From positions 186,001-250,000 of the forward strand of contig OENT01000049.1 of assembly GCA_900239685.1 (NCBI GenBank): a stretch of 64,000 bases of DNA, in the 5' to 3' direction. The position numbers and the translations under genes were made by a program. Source of the DNA: Rotaria macrura (Eukaryota; Rotifera; Eurotatoria; Philodinida; Philodinidae). Under the pieces are notes generated by a model that saw nothing but the letters and a program-made list of their open reading frames with translations, was not told where the DNA came from and made no database searches. Shown here piece by piece: positions 27,550 through 40,558 of this stretch. Position 1 is the stretch's first letter. Each line of letters begins with the position of its first letter.

Positions 27550-27958
27550 AAAGTGAATAAATATCAATTAGACTACGGTCGGTTTGTGTACTTATTCGAC
27601 AAGAAGACTTTTATCGAGCCACTTAAATCATTCAACTATATTGATGAAGAAAAGGAACGTGCTTTCTCAAAGGCACGAGAGAAAGAAAAAGAACTACAAT
27701 GTTCTTTATCAACACAAATATTTTAAGCCATATTCCATTTCTATTATTCCATAGGACATCGCAAAACTAAATGCAAATATTGAATTTGTTTGTCAAAAGT
27801 AAAATAAAATAAAATAAAACATCAACAGAAGATCAAGAGAATTATCGATTGAACAGCACACTTTTACTAGTATTCTTCGTCAAAATCAGTCACTACGTTT
27901 TCAATATCAAATAAAGAAGTTAATCAACATCAAAAATAATATTTATTTTCTACATTGA
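27550..27958 (+). pseudogene. unidentified coding remnant, 3' end of a lost gene
   Basis: Two adjoining stretches read like real protein. At 27572-27723, after a TTAG acceptor, comes DYGRFVYLFDKKTFIEPLKS followed by an E/K-rich helix (DEEKERAFSKAREKEKELQ). At 27755-27798 plus 27829-27958 comes DIAKLNANIEFVCQK, then ILRQNQSLRFQYQIKK. Joining the last two needs a 30-bp intron that is simply an (AAAAT)n run, and no phase-correct donor joins the first to the second, so the gene looks broken or my joins are wrong. No family recognised; a coiled-coil or cytoskeletal protein is possible. It is convergent with the thiolase. Confidence 0.4.
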
Positions 27959-28287
27959 ATTTTTTATTTTCATGAGGTCTATTCTTTAAATTATCACTAC
28001 ATTACAAATTCATGACGAATAGAACACTGGATATAATACATCAATTACAATTTTAATAGAAAAAGCAATGAAAATAACAGTGGTCAAGAATAAAACAATA
28101 TTGTCTCTTATTTAACAAATATTCATTGGTTTATTATTTTTACTTTCAATTTAGTAAGATAAAATCCACTAAACATTCAAACAAGCATCTGAAACCGAGA
28201 AAAATTACATTCAAATAACAAAGAATGACTACAAACATGCATATAAAAAATACCAATGACAATGTATTCACTTCCGTCAATAGAATT

Positions 28288-29935
<1,648 letters not shown>

Positions 29936-30712
29936 TGTTTATACAAGATAGAAATATCTTGAATATAGAATTATAGATAACATGTGTGGAGATGCACATA
30001 GACACGTCAAATGTAAAGAAAAACAATACTAAAAAAAGATATTTTTGTGACATCAATCAAGTGTAAGCTTACGCTTCGAAACACGTCTGCTATCGAAAGA
30101 AACAGTTTAATGAAAGACCTGTTATCGTACTGAGCTTTCATTTTCTACTCATTCGATTTCTATCGTAATTCTGCCAAATCAATCAAAATTTCACTGTCGA
30201 GTAAGATAGTCTGCGATTGTTCAATAACGATCCTATTCATTAGCAAAAACTATTCAATCCTACATGACACACAAGCGAAATTAATGATTGAGGGAAACTA
30301 CAGATACAAAAAAAACATGCAACACATTTACATTCATTTGTTCAACGTAACGAACTCATCTTGTAACATAATCTACAACTATGGAAGTGTTTGTAAAAAC
30401 CAAGTTAGATTTAGACAAGCAAAATGAACGCTAGAAATCTAACGGAATAACTCTTTTATCTAAATTAACTCCATATCGATCAACGGAAAATATTTGTCCA
30501 TGGTGCTAATGAATGAAATACTCTTTTACTCTTTAACGAAAAAAAAAAGACTAAATAGCAATAATATTTATAAGAAGAATCCGTGTAACTTGAAAGAAAA
30601 ATGACAGCAGAATGAGAATAACTGAAGAGATGGAATAGGAAGGAAAAAAAAGAACGAGAAGGAAAAAAATGGGGAAGTAGAAAAAAAAGAACGGCTCTTC
30701 TGTTTGATTCAT
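29936..30712. other. thiolase upstream region and polypurine tract
   Basis: The promoter side of the thiolase gene. From about 30596 to 30692 the plus strand is almost all purine (A/G), which could form an unusual structure such as a triplex. No gene was recognised. Confidence 0.45.
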
Positions 30713-30895
30713 TTATTTGCGAACCAGCAATGTGTCATCATCATTTCCTTCTTCTTCATTATAATGTCCATTGAAGAGAGATTCTTTCGTTACAGTACCA
30801 CTGCTGAGAAGTTTATATCTTCTTACTTGACAGTTTTTACGTAAGCTCGAATAAAGATCAGCAAGTTTAAATTCTTTTTTTCTACCAATCATAAC
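30713..30895 (-). CDS. possible last exon: sorting-receptor-like cytosolic tail
   Basis: After the acceptor TAGTATAG, an open frame of 60 codons runs to a stop at 30713-30715. It is rich in charge and has no hydrophobic segment. It ends with an acidic cluster and dileucine (NEEEGNDDDTLLVRK). This fits the DxxLL signal (D-D-T-L-L) read by GGA adaptors in the tails of sortilin and mannose-6-phosphate receptors; an RRYKLL near the middle also resembles the sortilin tail. No receptor ectodomain or membrane segment was found upstream, so it could be an orphan exon, a relic, or a small protein starting at the Met two codons in. Low certainty. Confidence 0.3.
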   Translation of the reverse strand, partial: VMIGRKKEFKLADLYSSLRKNCQVRRYKLLSSGTVTKESLFNGHYNEEEGNDDDTLLVRK

Positions 30896-33151
30896 CTATA
30901 CTAATTTGAAGTTAAAGATCCATTTGTGTCAAAATCTTTTTTCATTCACATCTAACACGTACTCGTAACGAATCTACACAATAGATCATAATAAGGTACT
31001 ACGAATCATTCTTGTTTAATAATTGTTGACATGAGTTTTGTAGTCGTTGAATGAAGAAAAGCTTCCTTTTCCCCTATTAATGTTTTTGTCACATTATGAT
31101 CAAATTTCATATTGATAATAGAAGTCAAATTAATCTTTTCCTTGTTCCGTATCATATTAGTAGTTTCAATGAACGAAAATGATAACAAACACAAATCATC
31201 GGCAAAACATTACGCTACTAGAATAAATGTCAAATTGATCTAAAATAGCAAATTAAGATAATAAATAACTTCGTCCGTACTACATTGGAAATAAGTAAGA
31301 AGGAAGCAAGACGGAAGAATAACTGAAATCGGTCGGTGCGATGCGGTGCAAACGCATGATTCACGTAACAAGACCATAGCAGGCAATTAATCGAACGATG
31401 TCCAATGAGTAGAGGAACTGTATAATATATAAGGGCAACACTGAAATTAATATTATGCTAAAACGGGAGAAAATATCCGTCTTATAATCAGTCATAATGC
31501 TCGTAATAGATCTGCTACAATGATATTCAAGCCTCATGATATGTAATCGATCTTTATCCTTTCGACGCTTCCGCTACGTCCCTTCCATCCATCAGATATC
31601 TAAATACTAAGAATGGCAAAAAGAAATGCAATATTTACAGTATCGAATTGGATATGTGCTTTCTAGCTTTCATAGAATTCGTGAATGTCTTTTTCTGACA
31701 GATAAATATTTAGTAAATATTAACTTCTTCCATTTTTTTTGTCAACGACTACCATCTAATTAGGATCATGCGTTGTAGTTGACATGCACTCTCTAGAATG
31801 AATATCTACAATAGTTGTATCTCATAAGGACTATTCCGTCGATGAGGAATGTCACATAAACATATTGCTTGTTGCTCATTGTTTGAAGTGATAAGTTCCA
31901 AAAACAGCAAGAAAAAATTTAATTGAAACAATCATTATTTGATAAATTAACGTTGTATTTTTTCTTAAATTCTACAAAGACGTTGTCGACGAAGTAGTAC
32001 ATATTTGACTTGTGTTTTTGTTATTTATTGAAAAGATTACAGAATCAATTGCAATTGTTTACGAATCGATGGAACATTCTTATTTTCCACCTACTATTAT
32101 TTTCTTAGACAATCTCAAAGGGTTTGATGTTCATATGACTCTAAAGTGAATATGAAATAAGCAGTTTGATGAACGATTATTGTATACTGTCAGCCATAGA
32201 AGAAAAAAATAACAGGCGAAATTTCATGTTCAATCATGTCCCAAGTCACTTATCTAATAAATTTCAATTCTTCTTTCTTTTTTTGTAGAATTCACTTACG
32301 AATAATAATGCTCTCAAACGATGCTCTTCTTGATTTGCTATAAGAATAAAACATCAGATTTCAGTGATAAGATTTTACTCATGGATTGCAACGTACGAAG
32401 ATTTGATCTGAAATAACTTTCGTTTATTTACTTACACCAAACAGAAAAAGGTTGAAAACTCAAATTTAAAAACTAACAAGCAGTATAACTGAATGATTAC
32501 TCTCTTGCATATACTATTTATCTATATTTAAGATAATTGATAATTTTCTCGGAATCTTATTACTACAATTAAATTATTTTCAAGTCATGTATATCCCAAT
32601 TTCAATGCATGCGAGTTATATATATATATATATATAATTATTAAAACTGTTTAAAAATAACCCATACTAAATAATTCTCTCATATTCATTATGAATGATG
32701 TCTATTGTCAAATTGTTTAAAATACAAGCTTCATATTCAACTTGAACGAAAAAAACAATTCACTTGACCCTTTGCTTGTCATGAAGTTCTAACTGGATCT
32801 GTTCATCTTCGAGACGTATCATTTCATTTATTCTGTGTTGTGAGAATTCCTTTGCCAAAAGTTTATTTTGATTAGGTTACGATAAAATAACATTATTGTT
32901 AAGCAGATCAATACATTCATTGCTTTTTTTAAAAGTAAAATATAGGAGCATCTTGTTTTTTGTTGTTTCTTGCTGAACGAGTCAGTCAGCTTAGATAGAT
33001 AATGCAAAGAGCACATTAGCATGATTTACAATCAAAATTAATAACCGAGATCAAGCTTTGACCACGTTCGTTTTATCACTTCATTATTTCTAGAATAGAT
33101 TTTTAATCTCTCCTCTGATTCCTATTTTCCTTTAATTGATACAGCAGTTGC
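30896..33151. other. no firm gene; one exon-like fragment
   Basis: Mostly AT-rich. On the minus strand at about 32764-32860 a helix-forming segment (HRINEMIRLEDEQIQLELHD) reads like an exon of a small coiled-coil or ciliary protein. A further piece at about 32290-32330 (HRLRALLF) could follow it, but I could not fix the splice junctions. A (TA)n run lies at 32616-32637. A minus-strand frame at 31006-31194 has no family likeness. Confidence 0.3.
32616..32637. repeat. (TA)n microsatellite
   Basis: About eleven uninterrupted TA units. Simple repeat likely to vary in length. Confidence 0.85.
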
Positions 33152-33867
33152 TCAATTTTCGCTTTGATTACATCCTATCGCCTGCTTATCATCGCAGAAT
33201 GTAATCATGGGACATATGTAAACGTGTGATTGTATATCGATCGTCAGTTTTCTTGATATAAATGCCTTGACATTCCTGTTATTGATATAATCATTAGTAT
33301 ATTTGTTTTCTGATGCCACATTGCATTGTACTTCTGCCACAACAGTTTTTTGCATCTAACGAGTTTCCTTCTTCCTAATTTCTGAATAATTGGTACGATT
33401 ATTCACGTTCTGATTGACATCATATAAATACAGACCCTCGAATAATATTGAAATGCATTAGCGTATTGTCTCTATCTCCATCGTCGTGTCGTGTACGTTA
33501 CATGTGTGGTTATCGAAAAGGTTCGATTTGAAATTGACCTTTGGCATGCTGAAATATTTTCTTGCTCATTAGCTAAACTTTGATTTCGTTCCGAAATGAT
33601 AATGTCAATCGATGAGTTACTTAGTTCTCCTTCACCTTCATCCACCGATTTAAGTCATTGAACAATATTCACTGATAAATAATGCGGTGCATCAATGTTA
33701 GCACGAAGTTGCATGTCTAAATCAAGAATAACTTCCGTTCGTTGCCCACAGTTACAATTAACTTTTATATCTTTTCCGCTGTTTTCTTCGATCATAAATG
33801 TTTTGAAGGTTAAATTAAAACAAGCTTCGAATGATTTTGAGTAGATATGAATACGAAAGAAGAAATA
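33152..33867 (-). pseudogene. decayed extracellular-protein gene fragment (integrin-alpha-like?)
   Basis: A minus-strand frame from about 33867 reads SFEACFNLTFKTFMIEENSG, then VNCNCGQRTEVILDLDMQ, hits one TGA at 33655-33657, then continues in the same frame (LKSVDEGEGELSNSSIDIII) to a good donor, GTAACG, at 33501-33496. A TTAG acceptor at 33356 opens the next piece in phase 0 (VVAEVQCNVASENKYT, KAFISRKLTIDIQ), which ends at 33152. The CFNLTF start with a later LDLD, and a CNV followed by an ISRKL strand, recall thigh and calf-2 domains of integrin alpha chains, but no FG-GAP repeats or GFFKR tail are present. The single stop suggests a relic. Family assignment is weak. Confidence 0.28.
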
Positions 33868-34039
33868 ACTAGGCCATATTATTATTTCTCTCGGAAGCCT
33901 TTTACTGTTGCCGCATGATTCGAGCTATTCATCAAAGTTTCTTATGAGATTTGAGTAAACAAGATGTTAGTTTTGGATACGTATTACAAAAATGAATGCA
34001 CGACATCAATATAATCTTTGAATGAGTATAGATTTAAGT

Positions 34040-34158
34040 CCTGCGAGACAGTCCTGAATCCCAAAAAATCCCGTTTGTCCCAAGGGACGGGACTGACCCG
34101 AAAATGTTTCGGGACGAGACAAACGGGATTCGGGACAGACAATAGTTTGTCCCGCAGG
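34040..34158. repeat. GTCCCG-rich palindromic element
   Basis: A 119-bp GC-rich island with inverted ends (CCTGCGAGACA at 34040-34050 against TGTCCCGCAGG at 34148-34158). The interior is built from repeated TCCCG/CGGGA units, including AATCCC...GTTTGTC facing GACAAACGGGATT. It stands out against the AT-rich flanks and could fold into a strong hairpin. No coding capacity. It resembles in design, not in sequence, the TACGG elements at 49-54 kb. Confidence 0.6.
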
Positions 34159-37070
34159 TGTCTAGTATAAATATCATAACATGGTTATGAAATTGTTATT
34201 TTAATTAATAACCGATTAACAAATGCAAATTAAATTAAAGAAAAAAGTATTCAAATAATTATTTTTCAAGTGTTAATACACAACTAACAAATATTCGTTT
34301 TTGATTCTACCAGAAACCTGTTTAACATTTTCTTATAGTTATTCTAGAAGAACACTGACAGTTATTAACATTGATATTATAGCACCAGGCTTTGAACAAA
34401 ACCTAGTGACTTTCTAGTTTTTTGTCTCTAGCATCTGTGAATATTCATGCCAAAGTATTGACATTAGAACATTTTGTATTCACAATAGTCACCCGAGTTC
34501 AGAAACCGACGTTGATTGCTAATTGTTCTCTTTTATCATGGATAGGTAGCATGGTGCTGTTTCATCATCCGTAAGATCATACTTCACGAGAAAATGAGAT
34601 TTTTTTCTGTTTTGATCTAATGATCAAATTTCTGAATTCAAGCTACAATGAATTCGACAATTCATTCGAGAAGAAGTAATGAAGAAATTAAAAATATCTA
34701 AAGAATAGTGTTCTGTGTGTCCTTATGGAATTACACTATTGATCAAACAATAAATTTTCTTGGCTAAGTACTTTAGTCTTTATGAGTGTATCAACGTGTG
34801 AAAGACTATATTTCTAGAAACTTCTGTAAATTAGATTCATTCAAGCAGTATGCAAAACGTTTTAGTTGATGACTTTCATTTTTCATTTGAATATCGTGAT
34901 GAAAATGAAAAGAAAAAAAAATTACCGACAGTATCAATCCGCACGTGTTGTTCTCGTTTGGGTTGTTTAGTAAACTATTTGTTTTCTGATATCAATCGTA
35001 TTTGTTCACAAAACAAAAGACATATGTGCATATACGATCAATGCTGGCTCACAACAAATGACAGAGTTTAGACAAAGAAGACAAACGATTTACTGTTCAT
35101 TGTCTAATCACTATCGAGTAAAGAAAATCTGGAAAGATATTTGAGAAAAAAGAAAATTAAATATCTCCGTCATTTCCTAACTAAATGAACTAGTTATTTG
35201 TCCTGATGATAGACAAAAGTTCCAAGTTTACTATTCTTAAATCAACAACAGCGTGACACAATCGAAATCTTGTTGCACACGCGATTTGACTACTTCTCCA
35301 AGTACTTTCAAATGCGAGTCAGCCACAAAAAACAAACACATAGTCAGTTTAGCTTTTTTCGTTGATCGTTTTTGTAAAGAACTTTTTCTACTTCCACCAA
35401 CAAAGCACAGTAGTTCGGTCGAAACACTGAAAAATGTCAAATTACTTAGGAACTCGGTAATAATTTGACGGTTTACTAATACTTGTTTGTGCTAACACCT
35501 TTCTTTGTAGACAATAGTAGAACACTTGTGCTACTAAAATGATCAACTGAAGAAGTTTTGCAAAACTAGATACGTCAATAAGATTTTAAAATGCTTGCCT
35601 AGTTTTTGTGATCGATTGTTCATGGAAGGAATGCTATCAAAACTGTACCGCAATCATCCAAGTTCTTCGAGACTTTCTATGCCTGATTATTGAAAACAGT
35701 CGTGCGGAGCATCGGAAAAGCTTGATTCACATATATAAGAGAAGACTCATTAGTAGCATATAAATGACTTGATTAATCAAGTAGACTTAAGCATAGACCG
35801 AAGTTCATATCAAATTGGAGAACGAAAATATTTATCATTGACAGAAACTGTAAATGTTTGTCTTTTAATTAGATCACACTAGTTTCAAGCGATACAAATT
35901 AAATTTTTGCTTATGCAATAAGAGCTTAGAATTTTTCTCTATAATAGGAAATAAAACTAGCTAATATGATTGAAATCCGACGAAAATATCTAATTCTCCT
36001 TTTATTAAATGACTTTCCGAGCATCCTGTAATACTTAATTATAGATGATGAATATAATAGCAACGAGAATATTCTCATTATCAGGTCTTCATTAGTAAAT
36101 CCTTGATACATTATGTTGCCCTCTTCGATGATGTTAGTTCTTATTAAAATATAGAAAGTTCTGTAAAGAAAAATTGTCCCACAGTCACGCTAGATATATC
36201 TAATAATTAAATTTCCTTATATTACATCGACCTTATTTACAATTCGTTAGTTTCAGATGATTTTTCGAAAATTTTCTTTTCTATTTCCATGTAATTAGGC
36301 AAGATGTATTTTTTTTAATTAGCTTGAAAATGCTATTCGAAAGGATTCGGAGCTTCACAATTACTTGTCGATCGATGACAGAATAGAGATGCTCGCGGAA
36401 GTCTTCGGTCTTCTCATCCATTAACTCGTTGCGAACAAACGGATACTGCCAATTTTATATGTGTCTTCCTTCAATCAACATTAGAAAAAATGATGCTGTT
36501 GTCAAGTAAATAGCATCAGACAGAGTTTTTGGTCTAGGTCTATCAATGCTACAATGTCTTGTCAATCTTATGTCACGTTTTCATAATGACAAGAAACATA
36601 CAAAGAATTTTTATTGCTTAATGTGTTCATTTTGCCATGTATTATCATAAAAATCTTCATAAATTCTGAGTAAAATAAATGACGCTAAAAGAACATATAT
36701 GCTTCAGTACAAGAAGATAAATTATTTAGAAATAAAAGTACATCAAATAAGAAGTCGATAATGATGCTATGAAAATACGTATAAATTTTCAGCTTATTAA
36801 ACGTTGACATCGATTATTCATTTTTTGCAAACCAACATGAACTTCTTCCATAATTTGCTATCGATGTTGCAAATTTGTTTCCAAGATTCGTGATAAATAT
36901 GGTATTTTTACAATTTTTACGAGTAGAAACATTGATTTTTAATTATTAAATTCACGAATGTACGAGTTACAATTTTATCAAGAAAAATTCTCGTCTGATA
37001 AACTATTTCATCATAATCAAAGCCAATATAAAGTTTACTGTTTGAATACAATGATAATTCATATGATTAC
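34159..37070. other. intergenic, no gene seen
   Basis: 2.9 kb of AT-rich DNA with scattered frames below 75 codons (for example 34850-35071 and two overlapping antisense frames at 35237-35468) that carry no recognisable motif. I see nothing to annotate. Confidence 0.45.
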
Positions 37071-38113
37071 ATGTATTGGTGTCTATTGATTGATAGAGAA
37101 AAACAAAATTTGAAAAATAATTGTGGTTGTCTAGATACAATACTCGAAAATTACAAAGAAAATAGATATTCTTCTGCTTTTTCTTTTAATCATAATTCGA
37201 GTATAACTCATAAATATTTTGAACCTCAGTCATCACAGCCTAGTGTTCATAGTAAGACAATGGTGGAATCTGTTTCTGTTACGTCAGTACAACCATCTTT
37301 AATTAATCCATACAATATATCTCATCTATTAAAACGTATGCAAGGAGCACGAGACTCAAATATATCCCATGTTTCATCTGCACAAGTTGGCATTCAACAA
37401 CAAACTGTATCTCATGAACAAAAATCATTACTCAACAGCTCTAGTCCATTGCAAGACATCCACAACGAACAACGACGTATAGTTGTATACACACCAATCA
37501 ATAAGTCTAAGGAAATATCTAAATTTCGTCTCGATCAATTGAAACAGAATCAATATGCTCGCGCGTCAGATTCTTCAAACAAAAAATTCAATCTAAAACG
37601 ACGAAAACCAATTAAAAGATTTTTCAGGTACTTATTCCTAATTCTCAGATGAGTTCTAACAAATATATTCATACAGTCACAAAGATGATGAAAATCAAAG
37701 ATTTAGCAACGCCACGTATTGCTTTGCTTATTGTATAATTATTGTTATCGGTAAGTTAACATATAAAATCAATATTTTAGCATACATGACATAGAATAAA
37801 TAAAACGATCGTTGTCTTACCGTGAATCTCTCAATCATTTTCCCATAGGAAATTATCAGGTGTAACAACAGGTGGTTGGATTGGTGGTTTATTCGAATTT
37901 TTTTCCAGCGGTCACAAAGGTTGTTCTAATCAATATCGTGGTCAGTTCGAATGTCAAGTTAAATATGCATATGCCAATGTTACTACTCATTGTGTTGACA
38001 TATTCTATAATAATTCAACCCTAGAAAATCCTCCATATATTTGTCTTTGCCGTTTTCATAATAACTCGAATGGTAAATATCGTGATTGTGAATTTCTTCG
38101 TGCAAACGTATAA
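37071..38113 (+). CDS. orphan single-pass membrane protein with Cys-rich ectodomain
   Basis: Three exons (37071-37627, 37677-37750, 37860-38113) give 294 residues. About the first 195 residues are Ser/Gln/Asn-rich, ending in a basic cluster (KKFNLKRRKPIKRFFR). A membrane segment follows, FAYCIIIVIGGVTTGGWIGG, built across the exon 2/3 junction (about 200-222). The last 70 residues hold six Cys and three N-glycosylation sites (NVT, NNS, NNS). The basic stretch before the helix predicts a type II topology: N-terminus in the cytosol, Cys domain outside. For intron 2 I took the AG at 37858-37859, which keeps the helix; the upstream AG at 37848-37849 would fit only with another donor. The start Met is the first in frame but not otherwise supported. 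No family recognised. Confidence 0.6.
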
Positions 38114-38183
38114 TCTATTTAAGAAAACTCATCTCCTTTTTGTTCTTTTTTTTTGTTATAATAATCACTGAAGAACTATAAAT

Positions 38184-38208
38184 ACACACACACACACACA
38201 CACACACT
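38184..38208. repeat. (AC)n microsatellite
   Basis: About twelve AC units in the gap between two convergent genes, 3' of the membrane-protein gene. Confidence 0.85.
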
Positions 38209-38371
38209 CAAGAGATAAATTAACAGCCACAAGAAAATCAGCCGGTTATTTCAAAGGAAAAGAAGAAGAAAAACGAAATCACAATTTGTTTTGATAAAAA
38301 TAAAAAAATTATTCCATACCACCCGATGCATCGGCTAAAATACGAAAGAACAAACGGCATGGAAAAAAACG

Positions 38372-39591
38372 TCATAGTTCTCTTGTGTTTAACTTACTAG
38401 CTAGATTACTTGCACCACGTCGAAAAGTCTTTTTAACTTCGGGTCGTGCTAACTGGAGACGTTTTAAAAATTCATTTGTTTTATGGCGCATATGAGCATG
38501 TAAGTAGGCCTGTAGATGAAAACTAGAAAATAATCATTTGAATGAATCGAACGCTTACTTTACAACATTTAATATGATAATGGAAATAATTTCGAAGTGT
38601 ATGAATAAGATTTATCGTATTATCACGTTCTCCTATTTTTGTGTGACGTGGAAAAAGTACTAAAATAAATAGATCGTTATCTTTTCTTTTTCTTCTATTC
38701 AAGACAAAGAAGATGTGTATTAATACCAAAAGTTAAATAACCAATATTATCACCAGTACGTGCATCCGGCATATCTTTTAATTCTTCTGGTGGTGTTCTA
38801 TAACTAACAAGGACTTGAGGTGCTTGCTGAAATTGTCGTCGACGTTCTTTAAATTCCTTGATAGCGGATAATTTAATTTTGTTGATAAAAACAGACTAAA
38901 TCATTTTTAACTTACTTCCATAAAAACTCGACCAATAATATTATCATCTGGATCTTTAAAAACAGTTGAAAAAATCACAATAACACGATCTGATGATGCA
39001 TCAACATACATCGTTTCATCATCACGATAATGTATAACAGCTCGTTTATGATTTCCTTTCGTTTCTTCTGGTTTACTTTGAAATTCAAAATATTTTTCAA
39101 ATACAGCCGCAAAACAATTCCTTTTCAACATTGCTATTTTACGAACTAAAGGTGACCATGCTTCACTACTTTCACCTTTTGGCAGTTGAGTATTGAAATC
39201 TAATGATAATGTTACATTATAGTCTTGTACGGGTGCAACAAGCAGATCACCATATTCACGACGAAGAACCTAAATGAAAAACATATTCGAATTAGAAATC
39301 AACAATTCTTCATAACCTACTTCATCAGTACCATATTGTTCTAAATCACGATAAAATTTCAATTTAATACTAACGATGAATGGTTTATCACGTGAACTTG
39401 TTACATGATAAATAGCACCATCGAAATCTAAATATATTCAGTAGAATATTCTTTCTGCTTACGAATAATTCAAATGACATACCAACAATATCAGTTTTAA
39501 TTTCGACTAATTTTTCTTTCCTAAAAAATGTTTCGATTTGTGTTGTAAGCAATTCTTCGATTATACGATTATGAACTTCGAGTAAAATCAT
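38372..39591 (-). CDS. ARPC2: Arp2/3 complex subunit 2 (p34-Arc)
   Basis: Six exons on the minus strand (39591-39483, 39427-39321, 39269-38916, 38856-38727, 38659-38559, 38509-38372) give 312 residues against about 300 in animals. The start [15 protein letters not shown] is the conserved family start; an in-frame Met 15 codons upstream (39636) was rejected for that reason. Other hallmarks: [68 protein letters not shown] and [24 protein letters not shown]2 with ARPC4 forms the core of the Arp2/3 complex, binds the side of the mother filament and nucleates branched actin at the leading edge and endocytic sites. An acceptor AG lies 5 bp before the ATG. Confidence 0.97.
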
Positions 39592-40558
39592 TTCTTCTAA
39601 CAAAAACACAACTACTGGACTAAAAAATAAGATCAATGGAAATATCTACAGAACAATAAAAGAAGCATAACAAAAAATATAAATCCATGTCGCGTCAGCA
39701 CTTTAGATATTATATTATATTGACCATAGCAATCCAAGAAGAATGACTCATTTAGATTACACTTTCTTTCTTTTTTTTTCGTTACTTACTTTGATATTTA
39801 TTTTAATGTTTTTTTTTACGGTACAAAGTGTGATCACTAGATGTCCTTAGTTCTTGACGAAAGATTTTCGAGTGACTTCGCAATAGTGTAATTCAAGAAG
39901 GATATAGCATCCGAAATTAATCAGCCAGATTTCGATTGTGTTTTATTGATTACAGAGGAAGGGTATATCGATCTACGTACACGATGAGCGATAGAATTGA
40001 TCGTTTATTTTTACTGTGCTTTGATTCTTATTATAATCATCAAGATTTTATACTGATTCTATTCAATGTTTTTTTAAATAATGATCAAAGAAAGCTGAAG
40101 CTTCTATATCAGTCAGATGAAATCAATCTGTTCATAACTTTTGTTATGTAGAAGTACAGTTTGTTCTTCGTCTCTCGCAGTGTATTGCCCAGGTCAACTA
40201 GATGGTAAATGACTTTTATTTAGAAAATCGTATTATACCTATTTCGGTAATATGTTTCTTTCGTTCTATTCCAAAAAAATTCTATCATCAATTACATCCG
40301 AGTTATCTCGTTATCAAAACATTTCGTCATGTATTGAAATGAGAAAAAAGAAAGAATTCTGTATCATATTCAAATCGAGTACATACATCACCAAATTAAC
40401 TAATTTTAATTCTCAGAAAAATTTTCAGTTTTTCCTCACGTTCTATCTAAATGAAATTTGTAAATATTGTAATTGTACGCAATGTTATAAATGATCAATT
40501 GATTCAATTTATTTTATGAACAGTAAGATTATTTTAAAAAAATTACATTTCAGACACG
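39592..40558. other. gap between ARPC2 and DDX11, no gene seen
   Basis: Holds the ARPC2 upstream region and the DDX11 3' flank, both on the minus strand. Plus-strand frames at 39936-40151 and 40252-40494 lack any motif. Confidence 0.45.

Noticed and set aside
34040..34158. Possible structured RNA or tRNA gene in the GC-rich island.
   Set aside because: No tRNA arms, no RNA polymerase III boxes; the repeated GTCCCG unit and inverted ends fit a palindromic DNA element better.
39592..39636. An upstream in-frame Met for ARPC2 at 39636.
   Set aside because: It would add a hydrophobic lead absent from the family, while the Met at 39591 gives the conserved MILLEV start, and an acceptor AG lies between the two.
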